Notes: a model not told the origin generated them from the sequence alone. A stretch of 64,000 nucleotides of DNA from Phycisphaerales bacterium (GCA_009692045.1 SIAA01000002.1:1-64000), one strand, 5' to 3'; shown: positions 1 through 8,994, numbered from the stretch's first letter. Translations and numbers: made by a program.

Positions 1-114
1 GATCGCGCCACCGCTCGTTCCGTAGAAGCCGAGTTGATTGGTATCGACAATCGGGTAGGTGAGTTCACCCGCGGCAGTCATCACACCAACAATGAGGACC
101 ATCATGTCCATCAT
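1..114 (-). CDS. N-terminus of a cut gene, possibly DUF1566/Lcl_C-like
   Basis: Only the first 38 codons are inside the window; the frame stays open to base 1. The start ATG overlaps the stop of the upstream PGPGW gene by the ATGA arrangement, so the two are probably translated together. The N-terminus is hydrophobic (MMDMMVLIVGVMTAAGE), which could be a signal sequence. It is followed by YPIVDTNQLGFY, which resembles the YPIVDTGQ.xCY opening of DUF1566 (Lcl C-terminal) domains. That similarity is from memory and rests on about a dozen residues, so the family call is tentative. Confidence 0.55.
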   Translation of the reverse strand, partial: MMDMMVLIVGVMTAAGELTYPIVDTNQLGFYGTSGGAI

Positions 115-374
115 TGTCGCGGTGGCTCCTCGCGGGACGCGGCACCTCCGCGAATCTTGCGAGCGAACAGTCGTCCGGTTTCCTTGACCCGCTTCAGCCA
201 GCGTTTGGCGAAGGCGAACTCGGCTGCCAGAATCGCCAGCCCGCCGATGATCACCACCAGCCCCGGTCCGGGCGTGACCAGCATCACCACACCCAGCGCC
301 AGCACCGTGCCACCGATGATGGCGACGATCACCTTCTTCGCAGTTCGATAGACCTGTTCGCCGACTCCAGACAT
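111..374 (-). CDS. PGPGW-family small membrane protein
   Basis: An 87-residue protein with a hydrophobic hairpin at about residues 15-55 containing the signature TPGPG followed by GLAILAAEFAFAKRWL. This matches the small putative transmembrane proteins named for their PGPGW motif; here the last motif residue is L (PGPGL). The C-terminus is basic and probably cytoplasmic. Function is unknown in the family. A GATAAT hexamer lies 9 bases before the ATG with no Shine-Dalgarno sequence, suggesting a leaderless message. It leads a unit with the cut gene at the window edge and diverges from the OYE gene. Confidence 0.82.
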   Translation of the reverse strand: MSGVGEQVYRTAKKVIVAIIGGTVLALGVVMLVTPGPGLVVIIGGLAILAAEFAFAKRWLKRVKETGRLFARKIRGGAASREEPPRQ

Positions 375-383
375 CGTCCGAGG

Positions 384-389
384 ATTATC
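384..389 (-). promoter_or_regulatory. -10 element (GATAAT) for the PGPGW gene
   Basis: On the minus strand GATAAT lies 9 bases before the ATG at 374. There is no purine-rich ribosome site between them, so the transcript would begin at or very near the start codon. Confidence 0.5.
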
Positions 390-418
390 TCCGCAAGTCG
401 GTCGCTGCGCTCAGCACC

Positions 419-431
419 GCCTAGACTAGGC
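419..431. promoter_or_regulatory. Palindromic -10 region before the OYE gene
   Basis: GCCTAGACTAGGC is a perfect 13-base palindrome. It contains TAGACT (422-427, plus strand) and, on the other strand, TAGTCT. The plus-strand hexamer lies 6 bases before the ATG at 434. The symmetry means the same DNA could fire in both directions. Confidence 0.5.
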
Positions 432-433
432 CT

Positions 434-1552
434 ATGGATTTGTTCACTCCGGTACATCTGGGGCAACTTGAACTTCGGAATCGCATCGTCATGGCGCCCA
501 TGACTCGCTGCCGCGCCTCGCAGCCGGGCAACATCCCCAGCGCGATCAATGCTCAGTATTACCAACAGCGCGCCGGTGCGGGATTGATTCTCAGCGAGGG
601 TACGCAGGTGAGTGACCTTGCCCGCGGCTATCTGTGGACTCCGGGTATTCACTCCAAGGAACAGGTCACTGGTTGGCGCAAGGTCACGCGCGCAGTTCAC
701 GCCGCCGGAGGCTCGATCGCGTGTCAGCTCTGGCACTGCGGGCGCATCTCTCACTCGTCACTGCGCGCGCTTGGCGAGGCGCCGGTGGGGCCGAGCACGA
801 AGCAGTCCACCTCGACTTGTTTCGCCCTCGATGATGGGGGAAACCCGGGGCGCGTTCTCTGTCAGCAGCCACGGGCGCTGACCACCCTCGAGTGCCGCGG
901 CATCATTCAGGAGTTCGCAGATGCGGCTCGCCATGCCAAGCGGGCTGGTTTTGATGGCGTTCAAATTCACGGCGCCAACGGATATCTGTTCGATCAGTTT
1001 CTGCACTCAATCGTCAATGACCGCAGGGATGAGTACGGCGGAAGCATCGGCAATCGATCGCGCCTATTAGTAGAAGCAGCAGAGGTTGCGGTAGAGGTCT
1101 GGGGACGCGGATTGGTCGGCGTTCGGCTCTCTCCTCAGGGAAGTTTCAATGACATGGGCAACGACCCGACCTGGAAACAGCAACACTTGCATCTAGCGAA
1201 GGCTCTTGGCGCCGCTGGAGTTGCCTATCTCGATCTGTTCAATCAGGGTTGGGCCTATGGCGCTCCCAGCTGGGATGAGAGTTTCGCGCGGGAAATGCGC
1301 GAAGCATTTGGTGGCGCCACGATGCTCTCCGGTGGATTGACGAGCGAGCAGGGGACCAAGTTGATCTCCACCGGTGTGTGCGACATGGTGGTGTTCGGCC
1401 GCGTCTTCATCTCGAATCCCGACTTGGTGGAGAGGTTCCGATTGGGAGCGCCTCTGGCCGAAGCGAATCAGGCAACGTTTTACGGTGGTGGCGCCGAGGG
1501 CTACACCGATTACCCGAGCAAGTTCCCGCCCAAGCGTGAAGTTCGCTCGTGA
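434..1552 (+). CDS. Old yellow enzyme-family NADH:flavin oxidoreductase
   Basis: FMN-dependent TIM-barrel ene-reductase of the NemA/OYE family, 372 residues, the usual length. The start LFTPVHLGQLELRNRIVMAPMTRCRA is the classic N-terminal strand. HGANGYLFDQFL carries the His/Asn pair that binds the electron-poor substrate, followed by NDRRDEYGGSIGNRSRLLVE, the family signature. FGRVFISNPDLVERF near the C-terminus is the phosphate-binding end of the barrel. Such enzymes reduce alpha,beta-unsaturated carbonyls or nitro compounds in the cytoplasm; the real substrate cannot be read from sequence. It stands alone and has a -10 hexamer 6 bases before the start. Confidence 0.9.
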   Translation: MDLFTPVHLGQLELRNRIVMAPMTRCRASQPGNIPSAINAQYYQQRAGAGLILSEGTQVSDLARGYLWTPGIHSKEQVTGWRKVTRAVHAAGGSIACQLWHCGRISHSSLRALGEAPVGPSTKQSTSTCFALDDGGNPGRVLCQQPRALTTLECRGIIQEFADAARHAKRAGFDGVQIHGANGYLFDQFLHSIVNDRRDEYGGSIGNRSRLLVEAAEVAVEVWGRGLVGVRLSPQGSFNDMGNDPTWKQQHLHLAKALGAAGVAYLDLFNQGWAYGAPSWDESFAREMREAFGGATMLSGGLTSEQGTKLISTGVCDMVVFGRVFISNPDLVERFRLGAPLAEANQATFYGGGAEGYTDYPSKFPPKREVRS

Positions 1553-1607
1553 GAGGGCGGGTCAGCGCGGGGGCTATCGCGCGGGCAGTTCGGGTAAGGC
1601 CAGGTGA

Positions 1608-3029
1608 TTATCGCGTGGGCGCCGTAGTCGGAGCGCGATCAGTCGGTTTCAGGATGGGAGCACTCTGCGGCAGCGGCGGGGGAGTCTTGCCCTGTTCCCG
1701 CAGCAAGCCATCTATCAGCGCGGCGCGCTCACTCATCGGCATGGATGGGCTCAAGTCGTTGAAACGGAGCACCCCCTTGCTGTCGATGATGGCGAGATGA
1801 GGGATTCCGGTCACATCGTAAGCAGGGTTGAACACCGGTTGCTTGGTGAACACCACCGGCCAAACAATGCCCACTTCACCCATGAATCCTTCCATGAGTT
1901 GCTGTTCCTTCGCCGCATCGTCCTTGCAATCGATGACGGGCTTGCCGCGCGGATGATGTCGGCCCTGCAGGCTCGTCACACCAAGCAGCACCACGTCTTC
2001 GGGCGAGTAACGCGTCACAAGCTCTTTCAACTTGGGGATGCTGGCGAGGCAGGGGCCGCACCAAGTAGCCCAGAAGTCGAGGACCACGATCTTTCCGTGC
2101 AGTTGCGAGAGCGAAGTCAGTTCCATCGGGCCGCTCGGTCCACGCGCCCAGGTGATCTCCAGCGCTGGCGCAGTGTTGTTGAGAAGCGTGCCCTTCATTA
2201 CAGCACTGTCGATCATCGCCATCGAGCGCTCCAGTCTCTCGATCGCCGCCGCGTCTTGAGCCGCGCGCGCGACCTCGAGAGCCTCGGTGGTGATTCCCAG
2301 CAGTTTCAACCGCAATTCCTCGCGCGGGGCAGCATCGACGCTGGGCCCGAGGCCAAGCACCATCTTCATGTAGTTGCCGATGCCGGAGGAACCTGCGATT
2401 GTTGGCTTGAAGTGACCGGCGACAGCAAGTACTGCCTCCAAGTGCTGGTTCAGAAGCACCGCCGGAGTGCGCTGGAATGCCTGCACAAATGTCACGGTGC
2501 CCCGCAGGTCGATCCAATCGGATAGTGCTGGGCTGCTCAGAATCTGTCCGCCGAACTCCGCTACCGCCGCGGCTTGGCTAACTCGAGGCGATGTGTCGCG
2601 CAGGCAGATCATCGCGTCTATGGACTCGGTGCCGCCCGCCGCCGCAAACTTGGTGAGAAGCTCGCGGATCTCGGCGGCCTTCGCCATAGGGAAGTTTTCG
2701 CGAAACATGATGAGCTGCCCCAGAGAGAGTGAGGTGGGAGAGATGTTGGCCATCTCCTGAGTCTTCATTTCGTCCACCTTGGTGCGCAACTGAGCGAAGG
2801 ACTCCATCATGGCAGCGCGATCATCACTCGGCGCGGGCGAGTTGGCCTTGCTGAAGGCGCTGATGCGGTCTGCGATCTCGGTCAGTTGCGCATCAGTGGT
2901 TGCCGCAGCTTGGGCCCAGGCAACGGCCGGGGCGGCGGTGGCGGCTCCAGAGCAAGTGGGATCGAACTGGCTAAAAGCCAGCGTGGCCAAGCCCAAAACC
3001 AGACCGCTGAGGGGAGGAAAGTGGCTCAT
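1608..3029 (-). CDS. Exported TlpA-like thioredoxin-fold protein with a large N-terminal domain
   Basis: A 473-residue protein with a hydrophobic N-terminal export signal (about residues 1-40) and a C-terminal thioredoxin-like domain from about 290. That domain has the redox motif FWATWCGPC (Cys324, Cys327) and the cis-proline segment VTGIPH (Pro410). These are typical of TlpA/ResA-type periplasmic thiol oxidoreductases. The preceding 240 residues are helical-looking and not recognised. The tail is rich in Pro and Thr. A TAGACT hexamer 9 bases before the ATG suggests leaderless expression, divergent from ettA with only 24 bases between starts. Confidence 0.85.
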   Translation of the reverse strand: MSHFPPLSGLVLGLATLAFSQFDPTCSGAATAAPAVAWAQAAATTDAQLTEIADRISAFSKANSPAPSDDRAAMMESFAQLRTKVDEMKTQEMANISPTSLSLGQLIMFRENFPMAKAAEIRELLTKFAAAGGTESIDAMICLRDTSPRVSQAAAVAEFGGQILSSPALSDWIDLRGTVTFVQAFQRTPAVLLNQHLEAVLAVAGHFKPTIAGSSGIGNYMKMVLGLGPSVDAAPREELRLKLLGITTEALEVARAAQDAAAIERLERSMAMIDSAVMKGTLLNNTAPALEITWARGPSGPMELTSLSQLHGKIVVLDFWATWCGPCLASIPKLKELVTRYSPEDVVLLGVTSLQGRHHPRGKPVIDCKDDAAKEQQLMEGFMGEVGIVWPVVFTKQPVFNPAYDVTGIPHLAIIDSKGVLRFNDLSPSMPMSERAALIDGLLREQGKTPPPLPQSAPILKPTDRAPTTAPTR

Positions 3030-3038
3030 GATGCTGAA

Positions 3039-3044
3039 AGTCTA
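3039..3044 (-). promoter_or_regulatory. -10 element (TAGACT) for the TlpA-like gene
   Basis: On the minus strand TAGACT lies 9 bases before the ATG at 3029 with no Shine-Dalgarno sequence in between. Confidence 0.5.
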
Positions 3045-3053
3045 CCGCGAGTC

Positions 3054-4790
3054 ATGATAGATTCGCCGGGCTCGGAGAACCCATTGGCAGCACCAGCACA
3101 GAGCAAGACGACGGACACCACTCGGATCATCTATTCCATGATCGGGGTGAGCAGGCAAATCGAGAAGCGTCAGGTTCTCAAGGACATCTCGCTCTCGTTC
3201 TATTACGGCGCCAAGATCGGCGTGCTGGGGTTGAACGGCTCCGGCAAGTCCACGCTTCTTCGCATCATGGCGGGTATCGACACTGAGTATGAGGGACGCA
3301 TCGAGCGCGCGCAGGGATATTCGGTGGGGTACCTAGAGCAGGAGCCGCTTCGCAACGAAACGCGCACAGTGTTGGAGGTTGTTCGCGAGGGTGCGGCGGC
3401 CTCCTTCACGCTCCTGCGCGAGTTTGACGAGGTGAGTGAGAAACTCGGCGGCGACCTGTCACCGCAACAGATGGAGAAACTGTTGGCGCGTCAGGGCGAG
3501 CTGCAGGAAAAAATCGATGCCGCTGATGCTTGGTCGGTCGACAGCCAGCTCGAGCAGGCCATGGATGCACTGCGCTGCCCAGCCGGCGACATGCCTCTCA
3601 ACATGGTGAGCGGTGGCGAGAAAAGGCGGGTGGCGTTGACGCGGCTGCTACTGCAGAAGCCGGCGATCCTGCTCCTCGATGAGCCGACGAATCACCTCGA
3701 CGCGGAGAGCGTCTCATGGCTGGAGCATCACTTGGCTCAGTATGAGGGCACGGTCATCGCGGTCACTCATGATCGATACTTCCTGGACAATGTTGCAGGA
3801 TGGATTCTCGAACTAGACCGCGGTGTGGGCTTTCCTTACAAGGGCAACTACACCGGATGGTTGCAGCAAAAACACCGGCGCTTGCAGGTAGAGGAGAAGC
3901 AGGAGTCGGTGCGCCAGAAAACTCTGGCGCGCGAACTCGAGTGGATTCGCCAAGGGCAGAAGGGGCGGCAGGCCAAGAGTAAGGCGCGCATCTCCAACTA
4001 CGAGAGGATGGTCACCGATGACTCGGTGCGAGCCGCCGCCAAGGAGATTGAAATCTTCATTGCACCCGGGCCGCGCCTGGGAAACATCGTCATAGATGCC
4101 AAGAGTGTCACCAAGGCATTCGGCGACAACATCCTGCTGGATAAAGCCTCTTTCAGCATTCCGCCCGGCGCCATCGTGGGCATCATCGGCCCCAACGGCG
4201 CGGGCAAGACAACACTATTCAGGATGATCCTCGGTCGTGAGAAACCCGATGGTGGAGAGTTCCGCGTGGGCGACACCGTCACCCTAGGTTATGTGGAACA
4301 GGGTCGAGACAGCCTTCCTGCGGGTAAGTCGATCTGGGAGTCGATCAGCGATGGAGCGGTGGACATCAAACTGGGGCCGGTCACGGTGAACTCGCGCGCC
4401 TATGTGGCGCGATTCGGATTCACCGGCGCCGAGCAGCAGCGCAGCGTCGAAACTCTCTCTGGTGGAGAGCGCAATCGCGTGCACCTTGCCCGCATGCTTC
4501 GTCAGGGCGCCAATGTGATTCTGCTGGACGAGCCCACCAATGATCTCGATGTGAACACGCTGCGTGCCCTCGAGGAAGCTATTGAGAACTTCGTGGGCAC
4601 AGTGGTAATCATCAGCCATGATCGGTGGTTCCTCGATCGCCTTGCCACCCACATCATTGCCTTCGAGGGCGAGAGCCAGGTTGCCTTCTTCACCGGCAAC
4701 TGGACTGAGTACGACGAAGATCGCCACAAGCGCCTGGGCGCCGAGGCGACTCCGCATCGACTCAAGTATCGCAAGCTGACGCGGGCGTAG
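3054..4790 (+). CDS. ettA: Energy-dependent translational throttle protein EttA (ABC-F)
   Basis: Soluble ABC-F ATPase with two nucleotide-binding domains and no membrane segments. Each has a Walker A (GLNGSGKST; GPNGAGKTT), a signature loop (VSGGEKRR; LSGGERNR) and a Walker B (LLLDEPTNHLD; LLDEPTNDLD). The first domain and linker match EttA closely (KDISLSF.YGAKIGVLGLNG). EttA binds the ribosomal E site and gates early elongation according to the ADP/ATP ratio. The ATG at 3054 gives 578 residues and leaves room for the conserved IIYSM segment that in EttA sits next to the N-terminus; longer forms would overlap the divergent gene. Confidence 0.93.
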   Translation: MIDSPGSENPLAAPAQSKTTDTTRIIYSMIGVSRQIEKRQVLKDISLSFYYGAKIGVLGLNGSGKSTLLRIMAGIDTEYEGRIERAQGYSVGYLEQEPLRNETRTVLEVVREGAAASFTLLREFDEVSEKLGGDLSPQQMEKLLARQGELQEKIDAADAWSVDSQLEQAMDALRCPAGDMPLNMVSGGEKRRVALTRLLLQKPAILLLDEPTNHLDAESVSWLEHHLAQYEGTVIAVTHDRYFLDNVAGWILELDRGVGFPYKGNYTGWLQQKHRRLQVEEKQESVRQKTLARELEWIRQGQKGRQAKSKARISNYERMVTDDSVRAAAKEIEIFIAPGPRLGNIVIDAKSVTKAFGDNILLDKASFSIPPGAIVGIIGPNGAGKTTLFRMILGREKPDGGEFRVGDTVTLGYVEQGRDSLPAGKSIWESISDGAVDIKLGPVTVNSRAYVARFGFTGAEQQRSVETLSGGERNRVHLARMLRQGANVILLDEPTNDLDVNTLRALEEAIENFVGTVVIISHDRWFLDRLATHIIAFEGESQVAFFTGNWTEYDEDRHKRLGAEATPHRLKYRKLTRA

Positions 4791-4816
4791 GGAGCGATCC
4801 ACTTGTTTCGGTGGGC

Positions 4817-4822
4817 TAGACT
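4817..4822 (+). promoter_or_regulatory. -10 element (TAGACT) for the aminopeptidase gene
   Basis: TAGACT lies 6 bases before the ATG at 4829, in the 38-base gap after ettA. No ribosome-binding site is visible. Confidence 0.5.
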
Positions 4823-4828
4823 GCGGGC

Positions 4829-6037
4829 ATGAAACCCCCAGAAGTAACGGTTATCGCGGGCATTCCCGCCCAGAACACCGCGCTGTACTGGGCCATCCGC
4901 TTCAGCGCCGGCGACCCCGCCGCGTTCATCGACTTCGGAACTGGGGGAGTTGTCTCGGTCCCGAGCAGGGGGAGCAACACTAGTGTCTGCGCTGTTGCGC
5001 GAACTCGGCGCATCCTCATCGTCCGTGACATCGAGATGGAGAGAGCGCGGCGGAGCGCGCGTGTCGACTCTGTTCACAGTCCGAGTGAGTTCACTCCAGA
5101 TGGAGGCTTCGCCAGTGATCGGGAGACGGCGACCGCGCAGGCGCTTGCCGAGTGTCTGCGCCGGGCGGACGTAAAGGCGGTGCGCGCCGATCGAACGCTG
5201 GCTCTGGTGTACGCCGAGCAACTTCGGCTCAGCGGTATCGCGATCACATACGACGCGGACCTCGCTGTCGCGGGTCGCCGCTGCAAGGATGAGCAGGAGA
5301 TCGCCTGGCTAGGTGAGGCGCAGGCGGCGACCGAACGCGCCATTCGCATGGCGTGTGAGACGGTTGCCCGCGCACAGGCGCAGGGCGATGGCGTGCTGCT
5401 TGCGGGCTCAGAACCGCTGAATTGTGAGCTTCTGCGCCGCCGCATTGACCTGCAACTTCTCGCCGAGGGGTATGACAATCCGGTTTGCATCGTCGCCAGC
5501 GGCCCGCGCGGAGCGGACTGCCACGACCGAGGCAGCGGTGTGATCCGCACGGGCGAACCAGTCATCATCGATGTCTTCCCTCTCAATCGCACCACGCTCT
5601 ACAGCGGTGATTGCACTCGATGCGTGGTTCACGGTGCCGTACCTGATCAAGTGTGTCGCATGCATGCGGCCGTGCTGGCCGCCAAGCGCGCCGCGATCGC
5701 GGCAACCAGGGCCGGTGTGACCGGCGAATCGATCCACGCGGTGACAGCCGCAGAGATAACTCGCGCTGGGTATCAGATGGGGATGCCGCCCAAAGATGCT
5801 CCCGACTCGTGGTGCGGAATGGTGCACGGCACCGGTCATGGCATCGGTCTCAGCGTCCATGAGCAACCGCTCTTGGATAAGGGCGGCCCCGCGTTAGTCG
5901 AAGGCGATGCCATCACCATTGAGCCCGGGCTCTACTGCAAGGCGATCGGGGGAATCCGCATTGAGGACATGGTGATCGTCACCAAGTCAGGCTGCGTGAA
6001 CCTCAATACCTTGCCGGAAAGCCTTGAGTGGTGCTGA
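4829..6037 (+). CDS. M24 metallopeptidase, Xaa-Pro aminopeptidase type
   Basis: A 402-residue cytoplasmic pita-bread-fold peptidase. The metal ligands of family M24 are visible: the first Asp in IIDVFPL, the second in YSGDCTR, the His in GTGHGIGLSVHE, the Glu in IEPGLY and the last Glu in GGIRIEDMVIV. The roughly 170-residue N-terminal domain is the creatinase-like half found in Xaa-Pro aminopeptidases and absent from methionine aminopeptidase, which is encoded separately at 62405-63220. It should release N-terminal residues preceding proline, though dipeptidase or creatinase-like activity is possible. Confidence 0.88.
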   Translation: MKPPEVTVIAGIPAQNTALYWAIRFSAGDPAAFIDFGTGGVVSVPSRGSNTSVCAVARTRRILIVRDIEMERARRSARVDSVHSPSEFTPDGGFASDRETATAQALAECLRRADVKAVRADRTLALVYAEQLRLSGIAITYDADLAVAGRRCKDEQEIAWLGEAQAATERAIRMACETVARAQAQGDGVLLAGSEPLNCELLRRRIDLQLLAEGYDNPVCIVASGPRGADCHDRGSGVIRTGEPVIIDVFPLNRTTLYSGDCTRCVVHGAVPDQVCRMHAAVLAAKRAAIAATRAGVTGESIHAVTAAEITRAGYQMGMPPKDAPDSWCGMVHGTGHGIGLSVHEQPLLDKGGPALVEGDAITIEPGLYCKAIGGIRIEDMVIVTKSGCVNLNTLPESLEWC

Positions 6038-6067
6038 AAAGCGTCGACTCGTTGACCAAGTAGAGCG

Positions 6068-6790
6068 TCAGTCGGCCGCATCTTCGGCCGCTCCCGAATC
6101 AGCATCTGCCTTGGGTAGTTTGGGCTTGCGAACTGGAGCCTCGGCCGCCTCGCGCTCCGCCAGACGGCACACATCCGCAAGCACCTGGTGCAGAGCCTCA
6201 TGGTCGGGGACTGAATCCAAGAAGGCAAGGACCGCATCAACCTGACGGCTCGCCTCAAGGCCTGTATCGAGCATTCCGATCGCGGCATCACCAAGTTCGC
6301 GCATTGATCGCACGAACCACTTCATATCCGGCGCCTCGGGCTTCTTAGGAGGATCGATTCGCGTGCGCACGGTGATCTCGCCGATGGACACGATGGGAGT
6401 CAGTCTTAGAAGTGTCATGGGTTCGCGGCACATGACCGCGACGGGAATCTCTCGTGCCAAGGCACTCAGGCGCAATCGCCTAGCATCAGCTCCAACTAGG
6501 GGAGGCTCGAGCAGGTAGCAGCCGGACTCAATCTTCATCTCTTCTGTAACGCCCGACGACATCACCACAACCTTCTTCCGAGCGTCGAGGGCGAGCTGGA
6601 TGCGCTGGCGCCGCGCTTCCTGCAGGGGTAGAGCAATGCGGGCGATGAGCCCGAACTGCCCATCGGCATGAGCCAACTGAATCCCGCGCATTGCCAGCCG
6701 CTCTGCCTCAAACCACTCACTGGACTTCAGTGATGCCGAGGCGGATTCCAGCAGGCTCTCTACACGGGTGTTCTTCACTGTCAATGTCAT
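6068..6790 (-). CDS. Unknown protein, last gene of the bam-lpx operon
   Basis: A 240-residue soluble protein not recognised. Residues 1-60 look like a TPR-like helical pair (ESASASLKSSEWFEAERLAMRGIQLA). The middle has a beta-rich stretch that includes ESGCYLLEPPLVGADARRLR. The C-terminus is acidic and low-complexity. The start ATG overlaps the lpxA stop by four bases (6787-6790), so it is probably translated with lipid A genes; a role in envelope biogenesis is only implied by that position. It converges with the aminopeptidase gene across 30 bases. Confidence 0.7.
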   Translation of the reverse strand: MTLTVKNTRVESLLESASASLKSSEWFEAERLAMRGIQLAHADGQFGLIARIALPLQEARRQRIQLALDARKKVVVMSSGVTEEMKIESGCYLLEPPLVGADARRLRLSALAREIPVAVMCREPMTLLRLTPIVSIGEITVRTRIDPPKKPEAPDMKWFVRSMRELGDAAIGMLDTGLEASRQVDAVLAFLDSVPDHEALHQVLADVCRLAEREAAEAPVRKPKLPKADADSGAAEDAAD

Positions 6791-7626
6791 ACCTTCCTCA
6801 AGGGGCGCGCGGCCCGTTTGTCATCAGATCGATGCTGCTCCAGAGCGCGACCGTGTACTCCTCCATTGCTTTGCTCCAAGAACAGGCTCAGGCGTTTGAT
6901 GCCAGCCAGATGAGGATAGTCAGCCATCAAGGACGCCAACTTGTCAGGCATGCTGCCGCCGCGGGCGCGGAACAGCCGCTTGTAGGCATCCTTCATACCG
7001 TCAAGTTCAGCCTCGTTCATGCCCGCCCGACTCATGGCGATGTGATTGAATCCGCGCACCGCAGCGGGGGCGCCCTCAACCAGCATGAAGGGAGGAACAT
7101 CTTTGCTGACTCGGGACATGGCTCCAATGAAAGCGCAATATCCGATACGAGCGAAGTGATGCACGCCGGCCGCGCCACCGATGTTGGCATAGTCCTCGAC
7201 ATGAACATGACCGGCGAGCATGGCGTTGTTGGCCATGATGGTGTGATTGCCAATCTTGCAATCATGGGCGATATGAACATTGGCCATGAAGAGATTGTGC
7301 GAACCGATGCTGGTGATGCCGCCGCCGTTTCCCGTGCCGCGGTGAATAGTTGAGTGCTCGCGGACCTGGTTGTAGTCGCCCATCTCCAGCCAAGTTGGTT
7401 CACCATGCCACTTGAGGTCCTGGGGATCCCCTCCCACCACGCAGAATGGATGCAGTGTGTTGCCCCTGCCGACTCGAGTAAGGCCCGTGATGTGACAGTG
7501 GGGCCGTAGCACCGTGTCATCCCCGATGGTGACGCGGGGGCCGATTACGCAATAGGCACCAACGATGGCGCTGCTAGCCAGCTCGGCGGTGGGATCAACT
7601 ATTGCTGTGGGGTGGATGTGTGCCAA
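6787..7626 (-). CDS. lpxA: UDP-N-acetylglucosamine acyltransferase LpxA
   Basis: Left-handed beta-helix acyltransferase that adds a 3-hydroxyacyl chain to UDP-GlcNAc, the first step of lipid A synthesis. The N-terminus IHPTAIVDPTAELASSAIVGAYCVIGP and the repeated hexapeptides are typical. HSTIHRGTG and NIGGAAGVHHF match the active-site regions of LpxA. The C-terminal 80 residues are the helical domain. Length (279) is slightly above the usual 255-265. It lies 6 bases downstream of lpxC-fabZ and overlaps the next gene by four bases. Confidence 0.95.
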   Translation of the reverse strand: MAHIHPTAIVDPTAELASSAIVGAYCVIGPRVTIGDDTVLRPHCHITGLTRVGRGNTLHPFCVVGGDPQDLKWHGEPTWLEMGDYNQVREHSTIHRGTGNGGGITSIGSHNLFMANVHIAHDCKIGNHTIMANNAMLAGHVHVEDYANIGGAAGVHHFARIGYCAFIGAMSRVSKDVPPFMLVEGAPAAVRGFNHIAMSRAGMNEAELDGMKDAYKRLFRARGGSMPDKLASLMADYPHLAGIKRLSLFLEQSNGGVHGRALEQHRSDDKRAARPLRKV

Positions 7627-7632
7627 TGGACC

Positions 7633-8991
7633 TCAGGACGCGGAATCCAACTCGGCGTCGACCAACATGAATCGGATGAGAGCTTCGGCCGCTAGTTTGC
7701 CTCCGACCGAGGCTTTGCATTGTACGGCAGCGCTGCGCGCACTCGCCCTCAATGTCTCAGCCTCGAGTACCAGAGTGTCGCCGGGGGTGACTGCCCGACG
7801 CAACTTTACCTTGTCGAGGCTGAGCAAAATGGCGATTTTCCCCGTGTGCTCTAGGGTTTGACTGAGGAGGAGCCCGCCCAACTGCCCCATCGCTTCCACG
7901 ATGAGTACCCCAGGCATGATCGGGGTGCCGGGGTAGTGGCCCACGAAAAATGGCTCGTTGATGGTGACATTCTTTATGCCCATGGCGTAGCGGTCGCCAT
8001 CGAGCTCGATCACCTTGTCGACCAAGAGCATGGGATAGCGATGGGGGAGTACCCGCTGAATGGCGCGGGCATCCATGACGCGACCTTGGGCGATGCGATT
8101 GGAGACAGTCTGCACTCGCATCTGCTCCCGCATGCGCATGGCCATGCGGCGATTCAATCCATGCCCCGAGCGATGGGCCAGCACACGACACTGAATGAAG
8201 CAACCGGTCAGGTAGAGATCGCCAATGACATCAAGCACCTTGTGACGCACCGGTTCGTTGTCGAAGCGATACTGATTGTCAATGGGGCCGTCCTCGCCGA
8301 TCACCAGCACTTCTCGGGGCGTTAGATGGCGGCAAAGCCCGGCGTTCCACAGAGCTTCAGCCTCCTCGCGCAGGCTGTAGGTACGAGCCGGGGCGACTTC
8401 GGTCAGATAGTCACTCTTGCCCAGCTCGAAGCTCCAAGTCTGCTTGCCGATGCGATGGTCGTTCTCGCGGTAGTCGAGATCGAATACCACATGCATGCCC
8501 TCGCCCTCGTGAGGGAAAGCGGCAATCATGGAGTCTTCCTCCTGGATCACGATGGGCTCGCGCAGCCGGAACACTTTCCGTTCGGCATCCTGGGGCGAGG
8601 TGCCTACTTCGACGATGGCATCGGTGAAGGGTTGAGCACTGCCATCTCCACAGGGCAGTTCTGGTCCGCGCAAACGGATGATGGCGTTGTCGATTCCCAT
8701 CCCCGAGAGCGCACTCATGCAGTGCTCAATGGTGTCGATGGTGGTATCGCCCGACTTGAGAGTCGTGCGCCGAGGCCGCGGTACTACATTGCTCGCCAGC
8801 GCCGGAATGGCCACGGGCGGATCAACATCAATTCTCTCGAAGACAATTCCTGAGTCCGGGGCGGCGGGGCAGAAAATCGCCTCCGCCTCCTGACCAAAGA
8901 GAAGTCCCTTGCCCTTGACGGTCACGCTGGCCGTGAGAGTTCTCTGCCGCTTGGAATCGGGAATGAGAGGATTGGGGCGGGACTCTGCCAT
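7633..8991 (-). CDS. lpxC-fabZ: Bifunctional LpxC-FabZ: UDP-3-O-acyl-GlcNAc deacetylase / 3-hydroxyacyl-ACP dehydratase
   Basis: A 452-residue fusion. Residues 1 to about 300 are LpxC: the zinc ligands are in EHCMSALSGMGIDN and RHKVLDVIGDL, and the general-base region is in AHRSGHGLNRR. This zinc enzyme catalyses the committed step of lipid A synthesis. Residues from about 310 to 445 are FabZ: HRYPMLLVDKVIEL and GHYPGTPIMPGVLIVEAMGQ carry the catalytic His and Glu of the hotdog dehydratase. The fusion is known from Bacteroidetes and Planctomycetes. It couples use of 3-hydroxyacyl-ACP for lipid A and for fatty-acid elongation. It sits between lpxD and lpxA. Confidence 0.96.
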   Translation of the reverse strand: MAESRPNPLIPDSKRQRTLTASVTVKGKGLLFGQEAEAIFCPAAPDSGIVFERIDVDPPVAIPALASNVVPRPRRTTLKSGDTTIDTIEHCMSALSGMGIDNAIIRLRGPELPCGDGSAQPFTDAIVEVGTSPQDAERKVFRLREPIVIQEEDSMIAAFPHEGEGMHVVFDLDYRENDHRIGKQTWSFELGKSDYLTEVAPARTYSLREEAEALWNAGLCRHLTPREVLVIGEDGPIDNQYRFDNEPVRHKVLDVIGDLYLTGCFIQCRVLAHRSGHGLNRRMAMRMREQMRVQTVSNRIAQGRVMDARAIQRVLPHRYPMLLVDKVIELDGDRYAMGIKNVTINEPFFVGHYPGTPIMPGVLIVEAMGQLGGLLLSQTLEHTGKIAILLSLDKVKLRRAVTPGDTLVLEAETLRASARSAAVQCKASVGGKLAAEALIRFMLVDAELDSAS

Positions 8992-8994
8992 CGA

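Noticed and set aside
1566-1583. GCGCG/CGCGC hairpin between OYE and the TlpA-like gene as a terminator
   Set aside because: The stem is short, the composition is simple GC and there is no T-run; it could arise by chance.
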